A stretch of DNA of 64,000 bases from Rhodanobacter thiooxydans LCS2 (GTDB taxonomy: Bacteria > Pseudomonadota > Gammaproteobacteria > Xanthomonadales > Rhodanobacteraceae), in the NCBI RefSeq assembly GCF_000264375.1, contig NZ_AJXW01000041.1, forward strand, positions 1 to 64,000, read 5' to 3'. The stretch's first letter is position 1. Each line of letters opens with the position of its first letter. Below, one piece after another: positions 7,599 through 17,807 of this stretch. Below the pieces are notes generated by a model, which saw nothing but the letters and a program-made list of their open reading frames with translations, was not told where the DNA came from and searched no databases. Both the position numbers and the translations under genes were made by a program.

Positions 7599-9638
7599 TC
7601 AATCGGAAACTGCCACATCGGATTCGAATCCCGGCACGTCGGGGTACCGCTGCAACACCTGCCCCAGTGTCGATTCCAAAGGCGCCAGCCATGGCGCGTA
7701 GTTCTGCCAGTGATCCACGCCTTCGCGGTAGATCGGCCGGCGCACCTGTTCCGAACTCGCGGTGCGGACGGGTCGCTCGTTCTGGAAGAACCGCAGGCAC
7801 GATTCCTCGAACGGCAGGCCGCAATGGTCGAGCAGGCGCCGAATCTCCCCCTCGGTGTCTTCGACCATGCGTTCGTAGAAGACGCGGTGGATGCGACCAG
7901 GCAGCACCGCGTCGAAATGCGCCATCAGCGCGACGTAGTCGCGGTAGTAGCGGCCCAGGTCCTCGAGGCTGTAGCTGAAACCCTGGCCGCGCGCGAAGTG
8001 CTGCTTGAAGCCCGAGAAGCAGCAGGCCAGCGGGTGCCGCCGCGCATCGATGATGGTGGCGTTCGGCAGCATCAGGTGGATCAGCCCGACGTGCATGAAG
8101 TTGTTCGGCATCTTGTCGATGAACAACGGCGCGGCGGTCTTGCGCTGGATGCGGGTGTTGTCGAGGTAGCGCTCGCCCAGCTCGCGCAGCTCGCCGGCGT
8201 CCAGCGCCGCCAGCGCGTCGTGGTACGGCATCTCGCCGTCGGCGCCGGCGCGTTCGCGTAGCAGGCGCGTGATCGAAGAGACCTCGGGCAGCTCCATGGT
8301 GCCTTCGACCTGGCTGTGGCTGGCCAGGATCTGCTCGATCAGGGTGGAGCCGGAGCGCGGCAGGCCGACGACGAAGATCGGGTCGCGCGCCGGGCTGCCG
8401 CAACCCGCGCGCGCGGCGAAGAACTCGCGGGTATAGCGCTGGCGGATGTGCCGCACGCGTGCGCTGGTCTCATCGGCGCTGTAGTGCAGCTGGGCGCGAC
8501 GGATCGCGTTGCCCTGCGCGTAGTGCCGGAACGAGGACGCGTAGTCGGCAGCGTCCTCCAGCGCCTTGCCGACGGCGAACTCCAGATGCAGCCGGTCATC
8601 CTCGGCCAACTCGGTACGCGCCAGCTGGCGGCGCATCGCGGCAAGATCGTCGGCACCGAAGCGGAAGGTCTTGAGGTTGGCCAGGCTCCACCAGACTTCG
8701 CCGAAGGACGGCTCCCGTTCCAGGCTGCGGCGGTAGGCGGCGATGGCGCGCTGCGTGTGCCCGGCAGTCTTCAGCGCATGGCCGTAGCTCATCCACACCT
8801 TCGGGTTGTCCGGGTAATGCTCCAGCAGCTCGGCGTAGATGGCGATCGCCGGCTCGTAGTCGCCGACCCGGCACAGCACCACCGCCTTGAGGTTGCGGTA
8901 GCCGGGGTGGGTCGGCGCCGTCGCCAGCAGGCGCTCGATCTGCGCCAGCGCCTGTTCCGGTCGGTTGCTGCGATGCAGGACCTGGGCGTAGTTCTGGCGC
9001 GCGGCATCGAAACCGGGCGCCAGCTCCAGGCAGCGCTCCAGCAGGTGCAGCGCATCCTCGTTGCGGCCCAGCCGGGCGGCGACCTCGGCGAACATGCGGA
9101 TCGCGGCAACGTCGGTCGGCGCCTCTCGCAGATGCTCGCGCAGCAGCGCCTCGGCCACCGGGATGCGGTTCTCGACCAGCGCGGTGGCGGCGGCCAGCAG
9201 GCGCGGGTCGCTGGTGGAATGGCGCACGTGGTTGGCGTAGGCGGCGTCCGCGGCCTCCTGCTCGCCGGCGGCCATGAGATGGTCGCCGAGCGCGCGCCAG
9301 GCCTGCGGCAGGTCGGGCTTCAGCGCCACTGCGCGGCGTAGCGTGTCGATCGCCTGTTGGCCGCGTCCGTGGCGGCCCAGCACCAGGCCGAGGTCGAGAT
9401 GGACGAGCGCCCAGTTCGGCTGGCTCCGTGCCAGCGGTTCGAGGATATCGAGCGCGCCTTGCGCATCACCCTGCCCCATTCGCGCCGCCGCCAGCAGCCG
9501 CAGCGCGGCGGGGTGGCCCGCGGCGGCCTTGAGGATCTCCGCCGCCTGCTCGCCGGCCAGCGCCGGGTCACGCTGCAGCAGGCGCTCGGCGTGGGCCAGC
9601 GCCTGCTCCAGCGTGCCGGTGGCGAGTGTGTCCGTCAT
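7599..9638 (-). CDS. TPR-repeat sulfotransferase family protein
   Basis: Protein of 679 residues. Residues 10-340 are tandem tetratricopeptide repeats with typical spacing of alanine, glycine and proline. A sulfotransferase domain follows, with the PAPS 5'-phosphosulfate loop at residues 422-433 (FVVGLPRSGSTL). I chose the start MTDTLATG because the extra upstream residues are arginine-rich and unlike the family. Genes of this type often sit beside TonB receptors in sphingomonads and Xanthomonadales, but their acceptor is generally unknown. Here it directly precedes the receptor and follows the M20 peptidase after about 100 bases. It may modify the receptor, its ligand or an exported hydrolase. 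Confidence 0.88.
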   Translation of the reverse strand: MTDTLATGTLEQALAHAERLLQRDPALAGEQAAEILKAAAGHPAALRLLAAARMGQGDAQGALDILEPLARSQPNWALVHLDLGLVLGRHGRGQQAIDTLRRAVALKPDLPQAWRALGDHLMAAGEQEAADAAYANHVRHSTSDPRLLAAATALVENRIPVAEALLREHLREAPTDVAAIRMFAEVAARLGRNEDALHLLERCLELAPGFDAARQNYAQVLHRSNRPEQALAQIERLLATAPTHPGYRNLKAVVLCRVGDYEPAIAIYAELLEHYPDNPKVWMSYGHALKTAGHTQRAIAAYRRSLEREPSFGEVWWSLANLKTFRFGADDLAAMRRQLARTELAEDDRLHLEFAVGKALEDAADYASSFRHYAQGNAIRRAQLHYSADETSARVRHIRQRYTREFFAARAGCGSPARDPIFVVGLPRSGSTLIEQILASHSQVEGTMELPEVSSITRLLRERAGADGEMPYHDALAALDAGELRELGERYLDNTRIQRKTAAPLFIDKMPNNFMHVGLIHLMLPNATIIDARRHPLACCFSGFKQHFARGQGFSYSLEDLGRYYRDYVALMAHFDAVLPGRIHRVFYERMVEDTEGEIRRLLDHCGLPFEESCLRFFQNERPVRTASSEQVRRPIYREGVDHWQNYAPWLAPLESTLGQVLQRYPDVPGFESDVAVSD

Positions 9639-9738
9639 GGCCGGCAGACCCGCGGCAACACGGCGACCCGGCCCGCGTCGGCGGGCGGGCAATGCGACAG
9701 GAGGAAGGCGACGCGTTGCATGAGGAGGCAGCGGCTCC

Positions 9739-11132
9739 TTAAAGTTTCTTTAACAAACTATAGTCAAATTCCAGCGAGCGATAGTAGGCATCGACCAAAA
9801 TGCGTTCGTCCTGGCCGTGCGAACGGTCGTCGTCGACATCGTAGGCGATGCCGTTGAAGACGTAGGACGGCATCCCGGCGGCGCGCAGGAACACGCTGTC
9901 CGAAGCACCGGCGGACATGTAGGGCGTCACCGGAATCGGCCCCCACAGCCCTCGCGCCACCTCGGCAACCCGCGCGAACAGCGCCGCGTCCACCGGGCTG
10001 GGCGGGCTGGGCTGCGGCGGCGCGACGCGGACGATCTCGACGCCGGGATCGGCCACGGCCTGGCGCAGCGCCGCATCCACCCGGTCAGGGTCCTCGTCCG
10101 GCAGCAGGCGGCAGTTGATCGTGGCGCGCGCGAGCTGCGGCAGCGCGTTCTCGGCCTGCCCGCCCGCGAGCAGCGTCGGCACGCAGGTGGTGCGCAATTG
10201 CGCGTTGTTGTAGACCGAGGACGCCGCCAGCCGCGCCAGCGCCGCGGGATCGGACGGCTCGCGGGCGACCGCACGCATGTCGGCGGCGAGCGCGCCCGAA
10301 TAATCCTTCGCCAGCGTCGCGTAATAGCCGCGGGTGGCCGCGTTGCTGCGCAGCGGGAACTGCAGCGGCGCCAGCCTCGCCAGCGCCTGCGCCAGGCGAT
10401 AGATCGCGTTGTCGGGCGTCGGCAGCGAGCTGTGCCCGCCGGGGTTGCGCACGGTCAGCGTGTAGCTCAGGAACACCTTCTCGGCGGTCTCCACTGACAG
10501 CACCGCCACGCGGCCGCCGCGCAGCTCCGGCCCGCCGCCGTCGACGTTGATCGAATAAGCCGAGCGGATCAGCTCGGGCCGGTGCGCCAGCAGCCACTGC
10601 ACGCCATTAGCGACGCCGTCTTCCTCGCCGGCGGTCAGCGCGAGGATGTAGTCGCCCTTCGGCACGAAGCGCTCGCGGCGCAGGCGCAGCAGCGTCTCGA
10701 CCAGGCCGGCGCCGGCGCCCTTGATGTCCATGGTGCCGCGACCGTAGAAGTAGCCGTCGCGCTCGGTCAGCGCGAACGGGTCGACGTGCCAGTCCGCGCG
10801 CCGCGCCTCGACCACGTCGAGATGCGCGAGCAGCAGGATCGGTTCGCGCTCGCCGTGGCCGCGCAGGCGCACCACCAGGTTGCGCCGGCGCGGATCGTCG
10901 CCGACCACCTGCACGTCCGCCGGCGCGAAGCCGGCGTCGAGGAAGCGCTTGGCGAGCTTTTCCGCCGCGACCGTGGTGCTGCCGTGTTCGGAGGTAGTGT
11001 CGACGGCGATCAGTTCGCCGAGCAGTGCGCGGCCCAGCGCGCGGTCGGCCGGCGGCGCGGTATCGGCGGCATGGCCGGCCAGCGGCAGCAGCGCCGCCGT
11101 GGCGATGAGGGCGGACAGGATGAGGTTCCGAT

Positions 11133-11136
<4 letters not shown>
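9739..11136 (-). CDS. Exported M20-family metallopeptidase
   Basis: Zinc peptidase of 465 residues with a cleavable signal peptide (cut near GHA at residue 23). Family residues are visible: the HLD motif (His105, Asp107), the bridging Asp137 in GRGTMDIKG, the catalytic glutamates at 171-172 (AGEED), and a late histidine in DDRSHGQDER. M20 enzymes act as dipeptidases, carboxypeptidases or amidases. The start overlaps the thiolase stop as ATGA, so the two are translationally coupled, which ties this peptidase to the catabolic island. It would trim peptides or N-acyl amino acids in the periplasm after import through the TonB receptor. Confidence 0.92.
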
Positions 11137-12327
<1,191 letters not shown>

Positions 12328-12335
<8 letters not shown>

Positions 12336-13146
12336 AGGCGTGCTTCATCGCCAGGTGCGGCAGCCAGCCGCCGCGCCGGATCGCCTGCTCGATGGCGCGC
12401 TGCGCCTCGCGCAGGGCCGGCAGGATCTGCTGCACCGCGCGCGCGGGCGCTTCCTCGCTGTACGGCATGCCGACGTTCAACGCGGCGACCACGCGGCCGT
12501 CGCCGGCGTGGATCGGCACCGCGATCGAGCACAAGCCCGGCTCCAGCTCGCGGGAGACCAGCGCATAGCCCTGCTCGCGCACGCGGCGCAGTTCCACCTT
12601 CAGCGCGCTGGCGCTGCGGATCGTCTGCGGCGTGTAGGCACGGAACTTCTGCGCGCGCAGCCAGACGGCCAGCTCGGCCTCGGGCAGGTCGGCCAGCATC
12701 ACCCGCCCCAGCGAGGCGGCGAACGCCGGCAACCGTGCGCCCACGCCCAGCGCCAGGCTCATCACCCGGCGCACCGGCACGCGCAGCACGTAGACGATGT
12801 CGCTGCCGTCGAGCACCGCCATCGAACACGACTCGCCGACCCGCTGCGACAGCAGCTCCATGCTCTGCTGCGCCAGCTCGGTCAGGTCCAGCGAGGTGAG
12901 GTAGCTGTAGCCCAGCTCCAGCACGCGCGGGGTCAGGAAGAAACTGCGCCCGCGGCTGCCGACGTAACCCAAGTGCTGCAGGGTCAGCAGACTGCGGCGC
13001 ACCACCGCGCGCGACAGGTCCGTGCGTTCGGCCACCTCGGACAGGCTCGCGCTGGGCAGCTCGCGATCGAATGCGCGCAGCACCTGGAGCCCGCGCGCCA
13101 GCGATTGCACGTAGTCCGCGCTGTCCTCGAATGCTGTCGATGCCAT
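12328..13146 (-). CDS. IclR-family regulator of PcaR/PcaU/PobR type
   Basis: Regulator of 272 residues. An N-terminal winged helix (about residues 12-70, DYVQSLARGLQVLRAF, then SLSEVAERTDLSRAVVRRSLLTL) precedes an IclR effector domain (about residues 90-260, with SCSMAVLDGSDIVYV and ELEPGLCSIAVP). The sequence pattern matches the beta-ketoadipate regulators, which respond to 3-oxoadipate or its aromatic precursors. I chose MASTAFED; the frame extends upstream across the operator and is unlikely to be translated. It is transcribed divergently from the aminotransferase operon, with palindromes between them, and is co-transcribed with thiolase. It is therefore a good candidate for control of both arms. 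Confidence 0.88.
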
Positions 13147-13194
13147 GCGTTGGCGGCCTCCATTGACAGGCCGAGCGTAGAAGGTTTCCAATGG

Positions 13195-13209
13195 GTTCGC
13201 AATACGAAT
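13195..13209. promoter_or_regulatory. Second putative IclR half-operator (GTTCG-N5-CGAAT)
   Basis: GTTCGCAATACGAAT is a near-palindrome with a perfect TTCG/CGAA core. It lies 19 bases centre to centre from the stronger site at 13212-13230, on nearly the same helix face. The 5-5-5 layout is the same, so the two probably form a tandem operator for the regulator encoded next door. Confidence 0.5.
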
Positions 13210-13211
13210 TG

Positions 13212-13230
13212 TTGTGCGATTACCGCACAA
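13212..13230. promoter_or_regulatory. Putative operator of the PcaR-type regulator
   Basis: TTGTGCGATTACCGCACAA is a perfect 7-base inverted repeat with a 5-base centre in the divergent gap. Its inner 15 bases, GTGCG-ATTAC-CGCAC, resemble the 15-base PcaR site I recall from Pseudomonas (GTTCGATAATCGCAC). Position between the regulator and the aminotransferase operon supports control of both directions. The family resemblance is from memory; the symmetry is directly visible. Confidence 0.7.
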
Positions 13231-13238
13231 ACCGGATC

Positions 13239-13244
13239 GAGGGG
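13239..13244 (+). promoter_or_regulatory. Ribosome binding site deciding a GTG start
   Basis: GAGGGG lies six bases before GTG at 13251. It favours that GTG over the in-frame ATG at 13191, which has no such site and would place the operator inside the coding region. Confidence 0.7.
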
Positions 13245-13250
13245 ATCGGC

Positions 13251-14570
13251 GTGGCGAGCGAACGCGACAGTGTGCTGCACAGCTGGTGCGTGCAGTCGGC
13301 ATGGCGGGCACCGACCGTGGTCGGCGGCAGCGGCGCGTACCTCGAACTGGAGGACGGTCGGCGCATTTTGGACATGAGCAGCCTGGCCGAATGCAGCAAC
13401 CTCGGCCATCAGCATCCGGCCGTGGTCGCGGCGATCCGCGAGCAGGCGCAGCAGCTGTGTTTCGTCACCTCGGCCTGGGGCGCGCGGTCGCGCGCGGCGC
13501 TGGCCGAGGCGCTGCTGGAGAAATCCGGCTTCGACGGCGGGCGCGTGTTCTTCACCCTGGCCGGCGCGGACGCCAACGAGAACGCGGTGAAGTTCGCGCG
13601 CCAGACCAGCGGCAAGCCGCGCGGACACATCGTGGCGCGCGACCGCTCCTACCACGGCGCCAGCTACGCCTGCATGGCGCTGTCGGGCGATGCGCGCACC
13701 CGTTCGCAGGTCGACCCGGAAGCGTTCGGCGTGCTGCACGTGCCCCCGCCGGACAGCTATCGCTGCCCGTTCGGCAGCGTGGACGCGAGGGACTGCGGCG
13801 AGCGCGCGGCCGCCGCCGTGGCGCAGACGATCGACCACCACGGTGCGTCGTCGGTCGCCGCCGTGCTGATGGAAGCCAACGCCGGCAGCAACGGTATCGT
13901 GGCACCGGACAACTACTGGCCCGGCCTGCGCGAGGCGACTCGCGCGCGCGGCGTCTGGCTGATCGCCGACGAGGTGATGAGCGGCTTCGGCCGTTGCGGC
14001 GAGTGGTTCGCCTGGCAGCGTCACGGCGAGGCCGGCCGGCCCGACCTGATGACGCTGGCCAAGGGCCTGACCGGCGCGCACCTGCCGCTGGGCGCGGTGG
14101 TGCTGTCGGCCGAGGTCGCCGCCCGGCTGCAGCATGAGATGCTCTACACCGGCCTGACCTACTGCGGCCATCCGCTGTCCTGCGCGGCCGGCCTGGCGGC
14201 GCTGCACGCATACGAGGACGAAAACCTGATCGCGCGCTCGCGCACGCTCGGCGCGCGCCTGCTGGCCGAACTGCAGGCGCTGCAGTCGCGCCATGCGGTG
14301 ATCGGCGACGTGCGTGGCGGCCACGGCCTGTTCGCGGTGGTCGAGCTGGTCGCCGACCGCGCCACCCGCGAACCGCTGGCGCCGTGGCCGCAGACGCCGC
14401 CCGCGCTGAACGCGCTGGTCGACGCGGCGATGGCCGAAGGCGTGTCGTTCGCCTGCCGCGGCAACCTGATCCTGCTGGCGCCGCCGCTGGTAATCGACGA
14501 ACACGCGCTGGCCGATGCGCTGGCCTTGCTCGACCGCCTGCTGGCGCGCTTCTTCCCTGCTGCCCGCTGA
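13251..14570 (+). CDS. Class III (omega/beta-type) aminotransferase, first copy
   Basis: PLP enzyme of 439 residues from the GTG start. Markers are GADANENAVKFAR (cofactor phosphate region), the aspartate of IADEVMSGFGRCGEW that pairs with the pyridine nitrogen, and the Schiff-base lysine at about 271 in LAKGLTGAHLPLG. Class III enzymes move amino groups from omega- or beta-positions to pyruvate or 2-oxoglutarate; this copy looks closest to the taurine/beta-alanine:pyruvate branch. It heads the plus-strand operon under the IclR-type operator, with the dehydrogenase 9 bases downstream, so its product is probably an aldehyde oxidised by that enzyme. Exact substrate unknown. Confidence 0.85.
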   Translation: MASERDSVLHSWCVQSAWRAPTVVGGSGAYLELEDGRRILDMSSLAECSNLGHQHPAVVAAIREQAQQLCFVTSAWGARSRAALAEALLEKSGFDGGRVFFTLAGADANENAVKFARQTSGKPRGHIVARDRSYHGASYACMALSGDARTRSQVDPEAFGVLHVPPPDSYRCPFGSVDARDCGERAAAAVAQTIDHHGASSVAAVLMEANAGSNGIVAPDNYWPGLREATRARGVWLIADEVMSGFGRCGEWFAWQRHGEAGRPDLMTLAKGLTGAHLPLGAVVLSAEVAARLQHEMLYTGLTYCGHPLSCAAGLAALHAYEDENLIARSRTLGARLLAELQALQSRHAVIGDVRGGHGLFAVVELVADRATREPLAPWPQTPPALNALVDAAMAEGVSFACRGNLILLAPPLVIDEHALADALALLDRLLARFFPAAR

Positions 14571-14579
14571 GGACATCCG

Positions 14580-16163
14580 ATGAGTTTCCGCCTCACCTAC
14601 GCCACCATGTATAACCCGCCGGAGGCGATGCACGAACGCTTCGAGGCGGCGCTGGCGCGGGTCGAGGCCGCGCTCGGCGCGCGCCATCCGCTATTCGTCG
14701 CCGGCGCCGATCGTGACGCCGCGCAGCACGCCGAGCGCCATGCGCCGTTCGACACCGCGCTGCAGCTGGGCGAGTTCGCGCTGGCCGACCGGGCCGACGT
14801 CGACGCCGCGATGGCCGCGGCGCACGCGGCCTACCCGGCCTGGCGCGCGGCGCCGATCGCCGAGCGCGCGCGCCTGCTGCGCCGCGTCGGCGAGCTCCTG
14901 GAGGAGCGCGTCTACGAGATTGCCGCCGCGATGGTGCTGGAGGTCGGCAAGAACCGCATGGAGGCGCTCGGCGAGACGCAGGAGACGGTCGACTTCTTCC
15001 ATCACTACGCCGACGATTTCGAGAGCCATGCCGGCTATGCACACGTGCTGCCCGACGATCCGATCGAAGGTTTCGCCTCGCACAACGCCAGCGTGATGCG
15101 GCCGTACGGCGCGTGGGTGGTGATCGCACCGTTCAACTTCCCGCTGGCGCTGGCCGGCGGCCCGGTGGCCGCGGCGCTGGTTACCGGCAACACCGTCGTG
15201 CTCAAGGGCGCCAGCGACACGCCGTGGTCCGGCCGCCTGCTCGCCGACTGCATCCGCGACGCCGGCCTGCCGCCGGGCGTGTTCAACTACCTGTCCGGCT
15301 CCGGCCGCGAGATCGGCGAGGCGCTGGTGCAGCACCCGCTCACCGCCGGCATCACCTTCACCGGCTCGGTGGCGGTCGGGCGGCAGCTGATGCAGCAGAT
15401 GGCCGGCGGCGCGTACCCGCGGCCGTGCATCGCCGAGATGGGCGGCAAGAATCCGTGCATCGTCACCGAGCACGCCGACCTGGACCGCGCCGCCGCCGGC
15501 ATCGTGCGCTCCGCCTACGGCATGGGCGGGCAGAAATGCTCGGCACTGTCGCGGCTGTACGTGCATGAGCGCGTCGCCGACGCGCTGATCGGGCGGCTGC
15601 AGGCGCAGATCGCCGCGATTCGCATCGGTGATCCGCGCCGGCGCGAGCACTGGCTCGGCCCGGTCGTCAACGCCGCGGCCTACGACAACTATCAGCGCCA
15701 TCTCGACGCGCTGCGCAGCGGCGGCGCCAGCCTGCTCGCCGGCGGCGCCCGGATCGGCGCGGGCAGCGAAGGCAGGGCGGTGTTGGCGCGCGGCTATTAC
15801 GTGGAGCCCGTGCTGGCCGAAGCACCGCTGGCCCATCCGCTGTGGCAGCACGAGATGTTCCTGCCGATCCTGATGCTGCACCGCTACCGCGACCGCGAGG
15901 AGGCGATGCGGCTGGCCAACAACACCTCGATGGGCCTGACCGCGGGCTTCTTCGGCGGCGCCGAGGAAGTGGCCTGGTTCCACGACCGCATCGAGGCCGG
16001 CGTGACCTACGCGAACCGCCCGCAGGGCTCGACTACCGGCGCCTGGCCCGGCTACCAACCGTTCGGCGGCTGGAAGGGCTCCGGCTCCACCGGCAAGGCG
16101 ATCGCCTCGTTCTATTACCTCGCGCAATACCTGCGCGAGCAGTCGCGCACGGTGGTCGAGTGA
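14580..16163 (+). CDS. Aldehyde dehydrogenase of the 1-pyrroline-5-carboxylate dehydrogenase type
   Basis: NAD(P)-dependent dehydrogenase of 527 residues. The N-terminal region (SFRLTYATMYNPPE, then FDTALQLGEF) and the overall length are like stand-alone P5C/glutamate-semialdehyde dehydrogenases. The catalytic cysteine is near 320 (GQKCSA) and the general-base glutamate near 286 (EMGGKN). Members oxidise amino-acid semialdehydes such as glutamate or aminoadipate semialdehyde. Between a class III aminotransferase and a CoA-transferase, it plausibly oxidises the omega-aldehyde made by the aminotransferase to a dicarboxylate. A proline-catabolic role is possible but no proline dehydrogenase is present. 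Confidence 0.87.
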   Translation: MSFRLTYATMYNPPEAMHERFEAALARVEAALGARHPLFVAGADRDAAQHAERHAPFDTALQLGEFALADRADVDAAMAAAHAAYPAWRAAPIAERARLLRRVGELLEERVYEIAAAMVLEVGKNRMEALGETQETVDFFHHYADDFESHAGYAHVLPDDPIEGFASHNASVMRPYGAWVVIAPFNFPLALAGGPVAAALVTGNTVVLKGASDTPWSGRLLADCIRDAGLPPGVFNYLSGSGREIGEALVQHPLTAGITFTGSVAVGRQLMQQMAGGAYPRPCIAEMGGKNPCIVTEHADLDRAAAGIVRSAYGMGGQKCSALSRLYVHERVADALIGRLQAQIAAIRIGDPRRREHWLGPVVNAAAYDNYQRHLDALRSGGASLLAGGARIGAGSEGRAVLARGYYVEPVLAEAPLAHPLWQHEMFLPILMLHRYRDREEAMRLANNTSMGLTAGFFGGAEEVAWFHDRIEAGVTYANRPQGSTTGAWPGYQPFGGWKGSGSTGKAIASFYYLAQYLREQSRTVVE

Positions 16164-16165
16164 GC

Positions 16166-17011
16166 ATGCTGCTGCCGCTTGCCGAGGCGATCGAACGCCA
16201 TGTCGCCGACGGTGCCAGCGTCGCGCTGGAGGGCTTCACCCACCTGATCCCGTTCGCCGCCGGGCACGAGATCATCCGCCAGGGCCGTCGAAACCTACAC
16301 CTGATCCGCATGACGCCGGACATCATCTACGACCAGCTGATCGGCATGGGCTGCGCGCGCAAGCTGACCTTTTCCTGGGGCGGCAACCCCGGCGTCGGCT
16401 CGCTGCACCGGCTGCGCGACGCCGTCGAACACCAGTGGCCGCAGCCGCTGGAACTGGACGAGCACAGCCACGCCGGCATGGCCGCGGCGTTCTGCGCCGG
16501 CGCGGCGCGGCTGCCGTTCGGCATGCTGCGCGGCTACGCCGGCACCGACCTGCCGGCACACAACCAGAACATCCGCCGCGTGCAATGTCCGTTCACCGGC
16601 GAGATGCTGGCGGCGGTGCCCGCGCTGAACCCCGACGTCACCATCCTGCACGCGCAGCGCGCCGACCGCGCGGGCAACGTCGCCATCGACGGCATCGTCG
16701 GCGCGGCGCGCGAGGCCGCGCTGGCGGCGAAGACGCTGATCGTCACCGTCGAGGAGATCGTCGACGCGCTGCCTCCGGCGATGAACGCGATCGTGCTGCC
16801 GCACTGGGTGGTCAGCGCGGTGGTGGCCTGCCCCGGCGGGGCGTATCCGTCCTACGCGCACGGCCACTACGTGCGCGACAACGCGTTCTACCGGCAGTGG
16901 GACGCGATCGCGCGCGAGCGGGCGAGCTTCCTGGCCTGGATGGAGCAGCACGTGCTCGGCACGCGCGACCATCGCGCGTTCCTCGCCGGCCTGCAACAGG
17001 AGGCCGCATGA
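16166..17011 (+). CDS. 3-oxoadipate-type CoA-transferase, subunit A
   Basis: Family I CoA-transferase alpha subunit of 281 residues, with the CoA-binding region around VALEGFTHLIPFAAGHE and later FTGEMLAAVPALNPD. Subunit lengths (281 and 261) fit the CatI/CatJ and glutaconate CoA-transferase type rather than the shorter PcaI/PcaJ type. An in-frame GTG at 16160 overlaps the preceding stop and is an alternative start. It would move CoA from succinyl-CoA to a dicarboxylate, here most likely 3-oxoadipate, because the matching thiolase and regulator are in the same locus. Confidence 0.82.
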   Translation: MLLPLAEAIERHVADGASVALEGFTHLIPFAAGHEIIRQGRRNLHLIRMTPDIIYDQLIGMGCARKLTFSWGGNPGVGSLHRLRDAVEHQWPQPLELDEHSHAGMAAAFCAGAARLPFGMLRGYAGTDLPAHNQNIRRVQCPFTGEMLAAVPALNPDVTILHAQRADRAGNVAIDGIVGAAREAALAAKTLIVTVEEIVDALPPAMNAIVLPHWVVSAVVACPGGAYPSYAHGHYVRDNAFYRQWDAIARERASFLAWMEQHVLGTRDHRAFLAGLQQEAA

Positions 17012-17793
17012 ACGCCTGCACGCGCGACGAGTGGATGACGATCGCCGCGGCGCGCCTGCTGCCGGACCGCAGCGTGTGCTTCGTCGGCATCGGCCTGCCC
17101 AGCGCCGCCTGCAACCTGGCGCGGCTCACGCACGCGCCCGGAATCGTGCTGATCTACGAATCGGGTGCGATCGGCACGCGCCCGGACGTGCTGCCGCTAT
17201 CGATCGGCGACGGCGAGCTGGCCGAGACCGCGGCCTGCGTGGTGCCGCTGCCGGAGGTCTTCAGCTATTACCTGCAGGCCGGCCGCATCGACATCGGCTT
17301 CCTCGGCGCCGCGCAGATCGACCGCCACGGCAACCTCAACAGCACCGTGATCGGCTCCTACGACGCGCCCACCACGCGCCTGCCCGGCGCCGGCGGCGCG
17401 CCGGAGATCGCCCAGCACGCGAAACAGGTGTTCGTGATGGCGCGGGCATCCAAGCGCAGCTTCGTCGAGCGCATCGATTTTCGCACCAGCGCCGGCTACC
17501 TCGACGGCCACGGCGCGCGCGCGCGCAGCGGCGCGCCCGGCGGCGGCCCGCGCGCGGTGATTACCGACTTCGGCATGCTGGCGCCGCACCCGCAGAGCGA
17601 AGAACTGCAGCTGGTCGCGCTGTTCGCCGGCGCCAGCGTCGAGGAGGCCCGCGCCGCTATCGGCTGGCCGCTGGTGGTCGCCGACCACCTCGACACCATC
17701 GCGCCGCCGAGCGCGCACGAGCTCGACACCCTGCGCGCACTCAACGCCCGCACCCGCGAGGCGCACGCGCGCCCCGTCCGCATTCCCCTCTAA
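17008..17793 (+). CDS. 3-oxoadipate-type CoA-transferase, subunit B
   Basis: Beta subunit of 261 residues, coupled to subunit A by an ATGA overlap. The catalytic glutamate that forms the CoA thioester is Glu51 in IYESGAIG. The middle part (IDIGFLGAAQIDRHGNLNST) is the conserved subunit-B signature. Together with subunit A it would activate the free dicarboxylic acid formed by the upstream enzymes for cleavage by the thiolase. Glutaconate or glutarate are alternative substrates, but no glutaryl-CoA dehydrogenase or enoyl-CoA hydratase is present to use them. Confidence 0.84.
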   Translation: MNACTRDEWMTIAAARLLPDRSVCFVGIGLPSAACNLARLTHAPGIVLIYESGAIGTRPDVLPLSIGDGELAETAACVVPLPEVFSYYLQAGRIDIGFLGAAQIDRHGNLNSTVIGSYDAPTTRLPGAGGAPEIAQHAKQVFVMARASKRSFVERIDFRTSAGYLDGHGARARSGAPGGGPRAVITDFGMLAPHPQSEELQLVALFAGASVEEARAAIGWPLVVADHLDTIAPPSAHELDTLRALNARTREAHARPVRIPL

Positions 17794-17807
17794 ACCGGAG
17801 CATTGCC

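Noticed and set aside
5080-9638. Lasso-peptide isopeptidase or siderophore locus
   Set aside because: No precursor peptide, isopeptidase, cyclase, FecIR pair or Fur box is seen near the TonB receptor.
13191-13250. Upstream ATG for the first aminotransferase (adds 20 residues)
   Set aside because: It lacks a ribosome site and would put the palindromic operator inside the gene; GTG at 13251 has GAGGGG at the right distance.
14580-16163. Proline catabolism (P5C dehydrogenase of a put system)
   Set aside because: No proline dehydrogenase or PutP is present, and the gene lies between an aminotransferase and CoA-transferase genes.
16166-17793. Glutaconate or glutarate CoA-transferase for a lysine-to-glutarate route
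   Set aside because: Possible by family, but glutaryl-CoA dehydrogenase, hydratase and decarboxylase are missing, whereas a beta-ketoadipyl-CoA-type thiolase and regulator are present.
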